8,485 nucleotides of DNA, taken from positions 1 through 8,485 of the forward strand of contig WFMU01000159.1 of NCBI GenBank assembly GCA_015488935.1, read 5' to 3'. The position numbers and the translations under genes were made by a program. The stretch is from Flavobacteriaceae bacterium (lineage in GTDB: Bacteria > Bacteroidota > Bacteroidia > Flavobacteriales > Flavobacteriaceae). This document shows, one piece after another, positions 1 to 7,055 of this stretch. Below the pieces are notes generated by a model, which was not told the DNA's origin, made no database searches, and saw nothing but the letters and a program-made list of their open reading frames with translations. The stretch's first letter is position 1. Each line of letters starts with the position of its first letter.

Positions 1-8
1 ATTTTTTA

Positions 9-69
9 CCTTGAACAAATATTGGTAGTCAAGGCATCTACCAAATTTTAAACGAAAAAAAATGTTTAA
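9..69. repeat. cluster of overlapping short inverted repeats
   Basis: Three short inverted repeats lie together at the left edge. CCTTGA (9-14) pairs with TCAAGG (29-34). TTGGTAG (22-28) pairs with CTACCAA (38-44). TTAAAC (48-53) pairs with GTTTAA (64-69). The first two interleave, so as RNA they could form an H-type pseudoknot or two mutually exclusive hairpins. No T-run follows, so this is not an intrinsic terminator. It may be the end of a mobile element or the 3' end of something outside the window. The pairings are read directly from the sequence; no function is assigned. Confidence 0.4.
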
Positions 70-76
70 TATTGTT

Positions 77-100
77 GGTTCTACCACGAATTTAATGGAA
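77..100 (+). repeat. candidate left terminal repeat of an ISL3-type element
   Basis: The stretch begins GGTTCTACCACGAA and ends TTTAATGGAA, 26 bases before the transposase start codon. ISL3-family ends generally start with GG followed by a pyrimidine-rich run, so both sequence and position fit a left end. This agrees with the ISL3-like N-terminus of the transposase. No clear inverted copy is found after the gene; the nearest resemblance is a weak AAATT...TAGAA match at about 1056-1073. The family assignment is from memory of the general pattern, not from a database match. Confidence 0.35.
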
Positions 101-126
101 ATTTATAAATTAGCAAAAAAAATAAT

Positions 127-1008
127 ATGTTTACACATCAATTTTTCGATTTATTACTAAATTTAGATAACAACTGGCAAGTAGTTAAGGTAGAAGCAGA
201 TTATGCTATTTCAAACATAAAAATAGTTATTGAATTTATAGGTAAAGAAGCACTTTGTCCAGAAACGAAAGAGTTATGTAATCATGTAGAAAGTGCCACA
301 GCGAATACACTTTTTCATAAAGTTAAATTTGGATTACAAAAGGCATTTTGTGTAGTTTTTGAAATGAGTACAAGTAGTAAAAGTATTTCAAGTATTCAAA
401 TGGGAAAACGCTTTAGTATTCGTCAAGGAACAGCATGGTATTTTATGCAAAAAGTACGTAAAGCTATGAAAAGTAGTCAAAAATATCCATTAGAAAAAAT
501 AATTCATGTTGATGAGTTTACTGTAGGAGGAAAAGAAGAAGGTAAACAAGGAAGGAGTTATGATACGAAAAAGAAAAAAGCGGTTATCGCAGTAGAATTA
601 ACAGATAACAACAAAGTTAAAAGAGTTTATATCAAGTCCATTAAAGACTATTCTTCAAAATCATTGATACCAATATTTGAAGAACACATAAGTACGTCTG
701 CTAAAATCATCACCGATAAATGGAGAGGATATGAACCTTTAAAAAAGGTCTATGATATTGAACAGATATTTAGTAATAATGGTGCAAACTTTAAACAATT
801 ACATATTATGATTATGCAAGTAAAGTCATGGCTCAGAGCAATACCAACTCATGTAAGTAAATGGCATATTCAAGCATACTTTGATGAATTTTGTTTTAGA
901 ATTAATCGTTCTCAATTTAAAAATAGCATCTTTCATAAAACGATTATTAGAATGGTTGAAAATAAACCCGTTTATCAATATCAAATAAAACAGATACTAA
1001 GTGTATAA
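127..1008 (+). CDS. IS1595-family transposase with ISL3-like N-terminus
   Basis: This is a DDE-type transposase of 293 residues. Residues ~54-293 match the ISXO2-like (DDE_Tnp_IS1595) pattern. They include ESATANTLFHKVKF, then an HTH-like stretch (MSTSSKSISSIQMG...IRQGTAWYFMQKVRKAM, ~80-114), then HVDEFTVGGK (127-136). The catalytic triad appears intact: D129, D197 in TDKWRGY, and E254 in YFDEFCFRIN. Other IS1595 proteins open with a zinc ribbon of two Cys pairs. Here residues 1-51 instead read like an ISL3 transposase start (LLNLDNNWQVVKVEADY, then CPETKELC), and the join falls at C51 within CNHVESA. Only half of either zinc motif remains. There is no Shine-Dalgarno sequence, as is usual in Bacteroidetes. 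The core family call is strong; the hybrid origin is inferred from recognising both halves. Activity is doubtful because the DNA-binding part is replaced. Confidence 0.85.
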   Translation: MFTHQFFDLLLNLDNNWQVVKVEADYAISNIKIVIEFIGKEALCPETKELCNHVESATANTLFHKVKFGLQKAFCVVFEMSTSSKSISSIQMGKRFSIRQGTAWYFMQKVRKAMKSSQKYPLEKIIHVDEFTVGGKEEGKQGRSYDTKKKKAVIAVELTDNNKVKRVYIKSIKDYSSKSLIPIFEEHISTSAKIITDKWRGYEPLKKVYDIEQIFSNNGANFKQLHIMIMQVKSWLRAIPTHVSKWHIQAYFDEFCFRINRSQFKNSIFHKTIIRMVENKPVYQYQIKQILSV

Positions 1009-1081
1009 CTCAATTGTTTTATTTCAATAAATCTTTCTTAAAAAGTGTGATGGAAAAATTTCATCCTAGAAAATAAAGGAT

Positions 1082-1107
1082 AAAAAAAACCACTCTAAAT
1101 AGAGTGG
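1082..1107 (-). terminator. intrinsic terminator of the outer-membrane barrel gene
   Basis: On the - strand, a 7-bp perfect stem CCACTCT/AGAGTGG with a 4-nt loop is followed directly by eight T residues (the A-run at 1082-1089). It lies 27 bases beyond the stop codon of the barrel gene. On the + strand the same stem is followed only by CTTTAT, so termination of the convergent transposase transcript would be weaker. Confidence 0.9.
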
Positions 1108-1134
1108 CTTTATACATTAAGATTAATTCTTCAA

Positions 1135-1767
1135 TTAGTTAAAATAATAACCAACAGAAATACTAATTGTCGTATTTTTTTGTGTTGCTGTTACATTAGC
1201 TTGATCATTTATATTGGCTAATCCTAAATAATATCTAGCATCAACAAAGAAACCGTTTTCCATTTTATAACCAGCTCCAAAATTAAGACCATAGTCTAAA
1301 TCACTTATATTGTCTTTAACATTTTCGTTCATATTTGTTACAGTTTCATTTCCAAAAGTAGTAGTTTTAATGGTTCCTTTAACTTTTGCAGAAAGCAAAT
1401 AACTCACTTTAGGCCCTAATTGAACACTTAAACCATCTATAACATAATATTTTGCCATTAATGGTAAAGTTATATAATTAACTCTAGAATTTGTATCATA
1501 AACAATATCTGTTCCTAATAAATTTTCTTTGTAATCTTTTCTTACACCTTCCATAGAAAATAGCAATTCTGGTTGAAATGAAAATTTATCAGATAACTTA
1601 AACTCTACTACAGCACCTCCATTGGCTCCTAGTATCATTTTTGTACCTTGTGTATAATCTCCGGTAACATTCGATAAATTTAATCCTAATCGTGCCCCAA
1701 ATTGTTGCGCGTTTACACTCGTCATAGTAATAGCTGCAATAATCACAGCAAAAAATAATTTTTTCAT
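1135..1767 (-). CDS. outer-membrane beta-barrel protein (porin family, OMP_b-brl_2-like)
   Basis: The product is a small outer-membrane barrel protein of 210 residues. Residues 1-20 (MKKLFFAVIIAAITMTSVNA, then QQFG) form a clear signal peptide with an A-x-A-like cleavage site. The mature part has alternating hydrophobic strands, for example FGARLGLNLSNV, FSFQPELLFSMEG, YITLPLMAKYYV, LSVQLGPKVSYLL and LNFGAGYKM, and ends in the aromatic strand ISISVGYYFN. This is the usual layout of PF13568-type barrels in Bacteroidetes; the ligand or role is unknown. An in-frame ATG at 1800 would add 11 residues before the signal peptide and is less likely than 1767. The gene lies 84 nt after pyc on the same strand, with no terminator between but with a possible promoter of its own. 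A strong terminator follows. Confidence 0.85.
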   Translation of the reverse strand: MKKLFFAVIIAAITMTSVNAQQFGARLGLNLSNVTGDYTQGTKMILGANGGAVVEFKLSDKFSFQPELLFSMEGVRKDYKENLLGTDIVYDTNSRVNYITLPLMAKYYVIDGLSVQLGPKVSYLLSAKVKGTIKTTTFGNETVTNMNENVKDNISDLDYGLNFGAGYKMENGFFVDARYYLGLANINDQANVTATQKNTTISISVGYYFN

Positions 1768-1797
1768 AATTTGTATTTGTTTATAATTTTTAAAGTG

Positions 1798-1805
1798 CAA
1801 ATTTA
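1798..1805 (-). promoter_or_regulatory. possible Bacteroidetes -7 promoter element for the barrel gene
   Basis: On the - strand this reads TAAATTTG, an exact match to the Bacteroidetes -7 consensus TAnnTTTG, 30 bases before the chosen ATG at 1767. A second match, TATGTTTG, lies about 20 nt further upstream. No well-spaced TTG -33 element is evident. In AT-rich DNA such matches can arise by chance. Confidence 0.4.
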
Positions 1806-1851
1806 AGCTAATTTATTCAAACATAATACATTTAATACTCTTTACTTTACC

Positions 1852-4800
1852 TTACTCCATTTCTATAATTAAATCATCTTGATTTACTAACACACCCTCT
1901 TTTAAATATACTTTTTTAATTTTACCTTCTTCGTATGCTACTACAGTTGTCTCCATTTTCATTGCTTCGATAATAAATAATGCATCGTTTTGTTTTACTT
2001 GTTGTCCTTTTTTAACCAATATTTTATATAAACTTCCTTGTAATGGTGCTCCTATTTCTTTTTTATTATCTGCTGTTGCTTTTTGGTTTTCAATAATTTC
2101 TATATGCAACGAATTATCTTTAATTTCTACAAAACGATTTTGTCCGTTTAGTTTAAAAAATACCATTCGAATACCTTTACTATTTGGATTTCCAATAGAT
2201 AATAACTCTACTACAATTGTTTTTCCTGCTGCTATTTCTACTAAAGTTTCTTCGTGAATTTTCATTCCATAGAAAAAATTCTTGGTTGGTATTACTGCAA
2301 CATTACCATATTTACTAAATTTTTTAGCTGCATTTTCAAATACTTTTGGATAGAATAAATAAGATAAAAAATCTTCCATTTCTAATGCTCGTGGAAATCC
2401 TTTCTGAAATTTCTTTTTAAATACTTCGTATTCTCCATCAAAATCAACTGGTTTTAAATGTGCATTTGGTCTATTGGTATATGCTTTTTCTCCTTTTAGT
2501 ATTATCTGTTGTAATTTTTTTGGAAATCCACCATAAGCTTGTCCTAAATCTCCCTTAAAAAAACTTACTACGGAACTTGGAAAGGATAATTCTGCGCCAT
2601 TTTCTAAAATATCTTGTGGTGTTAGATTATTAGTTACCATAAATATAGACATGTCTCCTACTACTTTAGAACTTGGTGTTACTTTAATTAAATCACCAAA
2701 CAATTCGTTTACCTTACTGTACATTTGCTTTACTTCTTCGAACCTGTCTCCTAGCCCTAATGCTTCTGCTTGTGGTCTTAAATTGGAATATTGTCCGCCT
2801 GGAATTTCATGTTGATATACTTCTGCTGTTCCTGCTTTTAATCCTGATTCGAATGGATAATAATATTCTCGTACATCTTCCCAATAGTTTGAAAATTTAT
2901 TCAATTTATTGCTATCAAACTCATTTTTACGCTCTTGAAATTTGAGCATTTCTACTATAGAATTAAAATTTGGTTGTGATGTAAGTCCAGATAATCCGCC
3001 AAGGGCAACATCAATAACATCTACTCCTGCTTCAATTGCTTTTAAATAGGTTGCCGATTGAATAGACGATGTATCGTGTGTATGTAAATGTATTGGAAGT
3101 TTGGTTACATCATTAATTGTTCCTATAAGTTCGGTTGCTGCATAAGGTGTAAGCAAACCTGCCATATCTTTTATTGCAATCATGTGTGCTCCTGCATTTT
3201 CTAAATCTTTGGCTAATTGTTGGTAATATTTAAGATTAAATTTTGTCTTTTTTACATCTAACACATCGCCTGTATAACTTATTGCTGCTTCTGCAATTCC
3301 TCCTGTTTTATTACGTACGTATTCAATACTTGGCGCCATTGCTTTTACCCAATTTAGCGAATCGAATATACGAAATATATCCATACCATTCTCCCACGAT
3401 TTAATTACAAACTTTTCGATTAAATTATCTGGATATGCAGCATAGCCTACACCATTAGAACCTCGCAATAGCATTTGCAAGAGTATGTTTGGTGCTGCTT
3501 TACGGATTTCGCGTAACCTACGCCAAGGATTTTCGTGTAAAAATCGCAAACAAACATCAAAGGTTGCGCCTCCCCACATTTCTAAACTAAAGGTGTTTGG
3601 ATGATTTTTTGCAAAACTTTCGGTTACTTTTAGCATGTCTATAGTTCGCATTCGTGTTGCCAATAAGGATTGATGTGCATCACGCAAAGTGGTATCTGTA
3701 TAGTGAATTTGTTTTTCTTTCTTTAACCATTTTGCAAAATCATCTGCTCCTAATTCGGTTAATAGGTCTTTTGTTCCTTTTGGATATTCGGTAAAGCTAT
3801 CAAAACTTGGAATTTTTGGTATTCTAAATTTTTTATCTTTGTGTATAAATTTCACATCACTATTTCCGTTTACAACCACATCACCTATAAAATTTATTAT
3901 TTTAGTTGCTCTATCTTGCGATTGTTTGATTTTAAATAAGGATGGATTTTTAGCAATAAAATTAACGGTTGCTTTTCCGCTTTTAAAAGTTTTATGTTGT
4001 ATTACATTTTGTAAAAATCGAATGTTAGTTTTTACACCTCGTATTCGAAATTCTTTTAATGCTCTTGTCATTTTTCGTACCGAGCCGTCTAAAGTTCGTC
4101 CATGAGCAGATACTTTTACCAACATAGAATCAAAAAATGGACTTACCGAAGAGCCTTGGTAAATACTTCCTACATCTAATCGTATTCCCATTCCTGCTGC
4201 GCTTCTGTAGGTAGTTACGGTACCATAATCTGGTGTAAAATTATTTTCTGGATCTTCGGTTGTTATTCTACATTGTATAGCGTATCCGTATGTTTTGAGG
4301 CTTTCTTGACTGTATATTTTTATTTGCTTATCGGATAATTTATAACCTCCTGCTACAAATATTTGTGTTTTTACCAAATCTACTCCTGTTACCATTTCGG
4401 TTACGGTATGTTCTACTTGTATCCTTGGATTTACTTCGATAAAATAGATACTTTTATCTTCGTCAACTAAAAATTCTACCGTTCCAATGTTGTTGTAGTT
4501 AACTTCTTGCGCTATGGCAATGGCGTATTGGTATAATTTTTCTTTGATATCTTCATCTAAATTAAAAGATGGTGCCATTTCTACTACTTTCTGATAGCGT
4601 CTTTGTACGGAGCAATCTCTTTCGTGTAAATGGCGTACGTTTCTATGGTTATCGGCTACAATTTGTACTTCGATATGTTTTGGGTTTTCTACGTATTTTT
4701 CTAAAAATACGGTATCGTTTCCAAAGGCATTTAAGGATTCATTTTTTGAGGATTGGAATTGTTTTTCTAATTCGGTAACATCGCGCAATATCCGCATTCC

Positions 4801-5304
4801 TCGTCCACCACCACCATGTGCTGCTTTTAGCATGATTGGATAGCCTATTTTTTCGGCTTCGGCAATGGCTACTTTTAATGATGTTAGTTTTTTTACACTA
4901 CTTTTTATAATAGGAACATGGCATTTTTCTGCTATTTTTTTTGCTTTAATTTTATCTCCCAAAGCATCCATTACCTCAGGTTTTGGTCCAATAAAAACGA
5001 TATTGTTTTCTGCACATTTTCTTGCAAACTCGGAGTTTTCGGAGAGGAACCCATATCCTGGATGTATCGCATCTATTTTTTTAGATTTTGCTAGTTTTAC
5101 AATTTCATCGATATCTAAATACGGTTTTAGTGGTGCTTCATTTTTTCCTATTTGATAGGATTCATCTGCTTTATAACGATGTGCCGAATAACGGTCTTCG
5201 TAAGTATATACGGCAATAGTTTCTATATTTAGTTCTGTACATGCTCTAAATATTCTTATGGCAATTTCTCCTCTATTGGCTACTAATATTCTTTTTATTT
5301 TCAT
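1852..5304 (-). CDS. pyc: pyruvate carboxylase
   Basis: This biotin enzyme converts pyruvate, bicarbonate and ATP to oxaloacetate, the main anaplerotic feed of the TCA cycle, in the cytosol and usually as a tetramer. At 1150 residues it has the normal length of single-chain bacterial enzymes. Biotin carboxylase spans ~1-455: VANRGEIA near the start, glycine-rich HGGGGRGM 163-170, QRRYQKVVE 234-242 with K239, and E290/R294 in FIEVNPR. The carboxyltransferase spans ~530-805: YTDTTLRDAHQSLLATR 535-551, and likely metal ligands D536, K712 (the lysine carbamylated in this family), H741 and H743 in HTHD. The conserved carboxylase (PYC_OADA) region spans ~810-1030. The biotin carrier domain is C-terminal, with EAMKM and biotinylated K1116. 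No key residue is missing. The start codon lies 1 nt after the stop of the upstream 354-residue gene, so the two are probably translationally coupled. Confidence 0.98.
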   Translation of the reverse strand: MKIKRILVANRGEIAIRIFRACTELNIETIAVYTYEDRYSAHRYKADESYQIGKNEAPLKPYLDIDEIVKLAKSKKIDAIHPGYGFLSENSEFARKCAENNIVFIGPKPEVMDALGDKIKAKKIAEKCHVPIIKSSVKKLTSLKVAIAEAEKIGYPIMLKAAHGGGGRGMRILRDVTELEKQFQSSKNESLNAFGNDTVFLEKYVENPKHIEVQIVADNHRNVRHLHERDCSVQRRYQKVVEMAPSFNLDEDIKEKLYQYAIAIAQEVNYNNIGTVEFLVDEDKSIYFIEVNPRIQVEHTVTEMVTGVDLVKTQIFVAGGYKLSDKQIKIYSQESLKTYGYAIQCRITTEDPENNFTPDYGTVTTYRSAAGMGIRLDVGSIYQGSSVSPFFDSMLVKVSAHGRTLDGSVRKMTRALKEFRIRGVKTNIRFLQNVIQHKTFKSGKATVNFIAKNPSLFKIKQSQDRATKIINFIGDVVVNGNSDVKFIHKDKKFRIPKIPSFDSFTEYPKGTKDLLTELGADDFAKWLKKEKQIHYTDTTLRDAHQSLLATRMRTIDMLKVTESFAKNHPNTFSLEMWGGATFDVCLRFLHENPWRRLREIRKAAPNILLQMLLRGSNGVGYAAYPDNLIEKFVIKSWENGMDIFRIFDSLNWVKAMAPSIEYVRNKTGGIAEAAISYTGDVLDVKKTKFNLKYYQQLAKDLENAGAHMIAIKDMAGLLTPYAATELIGTINDVTKLPIHLHTHDTSSIQSATYLKAIEAGVDVIDVALGGLSGLTSQPNFNSIVEMLKFQERKNEFDSNKLNKFSNYWEDVREYYYPFESGLKAGTAEVYQHEIPGGQYSNLRPQAEALGLGDRFEEVKQMYSKVNELFGDLIKVTPSSKVVGDMSIFMVTNNLTPQDILENGAELSFPSSVVSFFKGDLGQAYGGFPKKLQQIILKGEKAYTNRPNAHLKPVDFDGEYEVFKKKFQKGFPRALEMEDFLSYLFYPKVFENAAKKFSKYGNVAVIPTKNFFYGMKIHEETLVEIAAGKTIVVELLSIGNPNSKGIRMVFFKLNGQNRFVEIKDNSLHIEIIENQKATADNKKEIGAPLQGSLYKILVKKGQQVKQNDALFIIEAMKMETTVVAYEEGKIKKVYLKEGVLVNQDDLIIEME

Positions 5305-5305
5305 T

Positions 5306-6370
5306 TTAATGAATTAGGTATGGATTTATATTTTTATAGTTTCTGGTTACAAAATCTAATGCTGTTTCTAATAAGCTGCCCATATTTTCTACTTTTTTAA
5401 ACCGAATATCTTTGGTCATCTCAAATAATTCTTTTTTTAATTGGTTTATTTTTTCTGGTGTGGACAATACGTCGTTTTTCATACAAAGCAACAAATTTTC
5501 TAATCGTTCTTTTTCGCTTTTTGCTCTTTTAGCGATTAGAGAACGTTCTTCTATTTTATATTGTTCTATGGATTCTTCTTTTAACATACTTAATGTTAAT
5601 TCTACTAAGGGAAAATTTTCTTTAAAAAATTGTGGTTTATACACTTTTGATTTTCCTTCGTAAGATTGTTGGTCAAAATCTATGGCTCTAATTCGGTATT
5701 GTATTCTATCAAAATCGTTGGTTAGTACAAATACGTAATTGTAGGAGCGCATGTCTCCAAGTAATCGTATAAAACATCGTTCGTTAAACTTTACAAATTC
5801 TTTTGCTATTTGCATTTTATCTTGATGGGAGCATTTTTTTAAATGGTGTTTTATAAAATAATCTCCCGATATTCCTAAAATATGTTCTTCTATTAAACTG
5901 TTTTTGTGTACTAAATAATTAATATGATTTGGCGATAACATGTCTTCTAATTCCAAACCATAAATACGTGATGCATCTGCTTTTTTTATGTACAAATACG
6001 TATAATTATCGTTTAATATATTCCGTATTTTTACACGAAATGGTTTTGTATTGCCAAAGGTGCAGAAATCTATGGCATCAACGGTTAAAAAGTCTAATAT
6101 TGCCTCGCTTCCATCGGCATGTAAAATGGTATATATTCTTTTTAGACTGGTTTCAATCTCATTTCTTTCGTGTTCTGCAAAATAGGTACTTATCCAGAGG
6201 GTATCATTTCCATCTTCGTCAAAAATTTCTATTCCACCTTGAAAACGCAACAAATCTTCGTAATATATTGGTATTTTTATATTGCGACTGTGCGTGGTTA
6301 AATAGTTGTTTAACATTTCAGATACTGGAAATGCTGGTTTTTTCTTTGATAGTAATTTATGATCTTCCAT
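5306..6370 (-). CDS. uncharacterised protein with kinase/phosphotransferase-like motifs, coupled to pyc
   Basis: I do not recognise a named family for this 354-residue protein. It has no signal peptide or membrane segment, so it is probably cytosolic. The middle resembles a protein-kinase-like or APH-type fold. RLLGDMRSYNYVF (202-214) has the Asp-x4-Asn spacing of a catalytic loop (D206, N211), with Leu where APH enzymes usually have His. It is followed by RAIDFDQQ (228-235), like the metal-binding IDFD motif (D231, D233). Upstream, YLYIKKADA (125-133) could hold the ATP-binding Lys, and SLIEEHILG (158-166) the pairing Glu. The C-terminal part (~262-325) is charged and probably coiled coil (EERSLIAKRAKSEKERLENL). 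The gene precedes pyc with a 1-nt gap, suggesting a linked role. The motifs are visible; kinase activity is inference, and a pseudokinase or unrelated fold is possible. The start at 6370 is the first ATG after a region containing a terminator and a palindrome. Confidence 0.75.
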   Translation of the reverse strand: MEDHKLLSKKKPAFPVSEMLNNYLTTHSRNIKIPIYYEDLLRFQGGIEIFDEDGNDTLWISTYFAEHERNEIETSLKRIYTILHADGSEAILDFLTVDAIDFCTFGNTKPFRVKIRNILNDNYTYLYIKKADASRIYGLELEDMLSPNHINYLVHKNSLIEEHILGISGDYFIKHHLKKCSHQDKMQIAKEFVKFNERCFIRLLGDMRSYNYVFVLTNDFDRIQYRIRAIDFDQQSYEGKSKVYKPQFFKENFPLVELTLSMLKEESIEQYKIEERSLIAKRAKSEKERLENLLLCMKNDVLSTPEKINQLKKELFEMTKDIRFKKVENMGSLLETALDFVTRNYKNINPYLIH

Positions 6371-6443
6371 TTTGTAATAATTGTTCTAAAGATACTATTT
6401 TTTATTTTTATTTTAGATACAATTGTTACATTTTGGAGTTTTG

Positions 6444-6459
6444 TCCCGAAGTCTCGGGA
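6444..6459. repeat. short GC-rich palindrome in the gap upstream of the kinase-like gene
   Basis: TCCCGA, loop AGTC, TCGGGA forms a perfect 6-bp hairpin that stands out in AT-rich surroundings. TTTTGG motifs flank it at 6431, 6465 and 6472. No T-run follows closely on either strand, so it is not a typical terminator. It could be a dispersed extragenic palindrome or a regulatory site, since it lies 74 bases upstream of the start codon at 6370. Confidence 0.55.
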
Positions 6460-6493
6460 TTGGATTTTGGGTTTTGGATGAAAATTAAAATAC

Positions 6494-6520
6494 AAAAAAG
6501 ACTGCCTTTTCAGACAGTCT
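6494..6520 (-). terminator. intrinsic terminator after the TPR gene
   Basis: On the - strand, AGACTGTCT pairs with AGGCAGTCT as a 9-bp stem with one G-T wobble around a GAAA tetraloop, then runs into a T tract (the A-run at 6494-6499). It starts 16 bases after the TPR stop codon. It separates the htpG-TPR unit from the kinase-like gene and pyc, which must therefore have a promoter in 6371-6490. No convincing -33/-7 pair was found there; TATCTTTA near 6390 is the nearest. Confidence 0.92.
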
Positions 6521-6536
6521 CTTTATAATCTGCATT

Positions 6537-7043
6537 TTATTTTTTACATGAATATTTCATTATCTCATCAGCATTTTCAACTCCTAAACTTGCTGCTTTG
6601 GATAAATCTAAACATGCTGTATCATAATCGTCTATTGATAATTCAATAAGTGCTCTGTTATAATATGCATATTTATGTGTTGGATGCAACTCAATTGTTT
6701 TTGTAAAATCGAGAATTGCTTTGTTTATTTTATGTATTTCTTTATATGCTAATCCTCTATTATAATAAGCATTTGTATTTGTTGGGTCAATGTTTATTAC
6801 TGCGGTAAAATCTACAATAGCCTTTTTATAATCTTCTAATAGCTCATAACAAGCACCTCTTTTAAAATAGGCTTCTTTAAATTTAGAATTTTCTTGAATT
6901 GCTTTTGTAAATTCAGAAATTGCATCGTTATACTTTTTATTTTCAAAAAAAGTTACTCCATTAACATAATGTTGGCTGGTATTTTGTCCATAACTCCATA
7001 CGCTAAACAATACCATAAATAGTGTTATTATTTTTGTTTTCAT
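6537..7043 (-). CDS. secreted or periplasmic tetratricopeptide-repeat protein
   Basis: The 168-residue product begins with a signal peptide (MKTKIITLFMVLFSVWSYGQ, 1-20; cleavage probably around residue 20), then carries about four tandem TPR units. These lie at roughly 24-57, 59-92, 93-126 and 127-155, with classic spacing and residues such as NKKYNDAISEFTKAI, DYKKAIVDFTAVINIDPTNTNAYYNRGLAY and INKAILDFTKTIELHPTHKYAYYNRA. TPR arrays are protein-binding scaffolds; the partner is unknown. The last helix (DTACLDLSKAASLGVENADEIMKYSC) is the common closing form of small Bacteroidetes TPR proteins, so the gene looks complete. Its start lies 12 nt after the htpG stop, so it probably shares that transcript, and a strong terminator follows. 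Since it is exported, a direct role with cytosolic HtpG is unlikely despite the linkage. Confidence 0.88.
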   Translation of the reverse strand: MKTKIITLFMVLFSVWSYGQNTSQHYVNGVTFFENKKYNDAISEFTKAIQENSKFKEAYFKRGACYELLEDYKKAIVDFTAVINIDPTNTNAYYNRGLAYKEIHKINKAILDFTKTIELHPTHKYAYYNRALIELSIDDYDTACLDLSKAASLGVENADEIMKYSCKK

Positions 7044-7055
7044 TTTTTTAAAAAT

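Larger units (their letters stand above)
77..1073 (+). mobile_element. insertion sequence remnant or hybrid (ISL3-like left part, IS1595 core)
   Basis: The segment contains an ISL3-like terminal sequence, a transposase gene with an IS1595 catalytic core, and a 3' flank that ends before the terminator of the neighbouring gene. The left boundary is the GGTTCT end. The right boundary is a guess based on the weak match at 1056-1073, and no target duplication was found. An imperfect hairpin (GATGG...TTCATC, 1049-1065) lies in the 3' flank. With no convincing matched pair of ends, the element is probably immobile or has been rearranged. Confidence 0.45.

Noticed and set aside
9..53. preQ1-type or other known riboswitch at the pseudoknot-like repeats
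   Set aside because: The loop sequences do not match the preQ1-I consensus (no CCC pairing run or conserved A-rich tail in the right place), and the next gene is a transposase, not a queuosine gene.
1768..1800. Upstream ATG at 1800 as the start of the barrel protein
   Set aside because: It would put 11 charged and polar residues ahead of a textbook signal peptide that begins at the Met at 1767, and the candidate promoter element at 1798-1805 would overlap the start.
2760..5155. Several + strand frames of 61-96 residues opposite pyc
   Set aside because: All are antisense to a fully intact pyruvate carboxylase and have hydrophobic, unpatterned translations typical of reverse-complement AT-rich coding DNA.
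6310..6495. 61-residue open frame on the - strand upstream of the kinase-like gene
   Set aside because: It spans the palindrome and overlaps the start of the 354-residue gene in another frame; it has low-complexity composition and no recognisable domain.
5929..6528. 199-residue open frame on the + strand
   Set aside because: It is antisense to the kinase-like gene and the terminator region, and its protein is rich in His, Phe, Leu and Cys with no domain pattern: a shadow of the AT-rich opposite strand.
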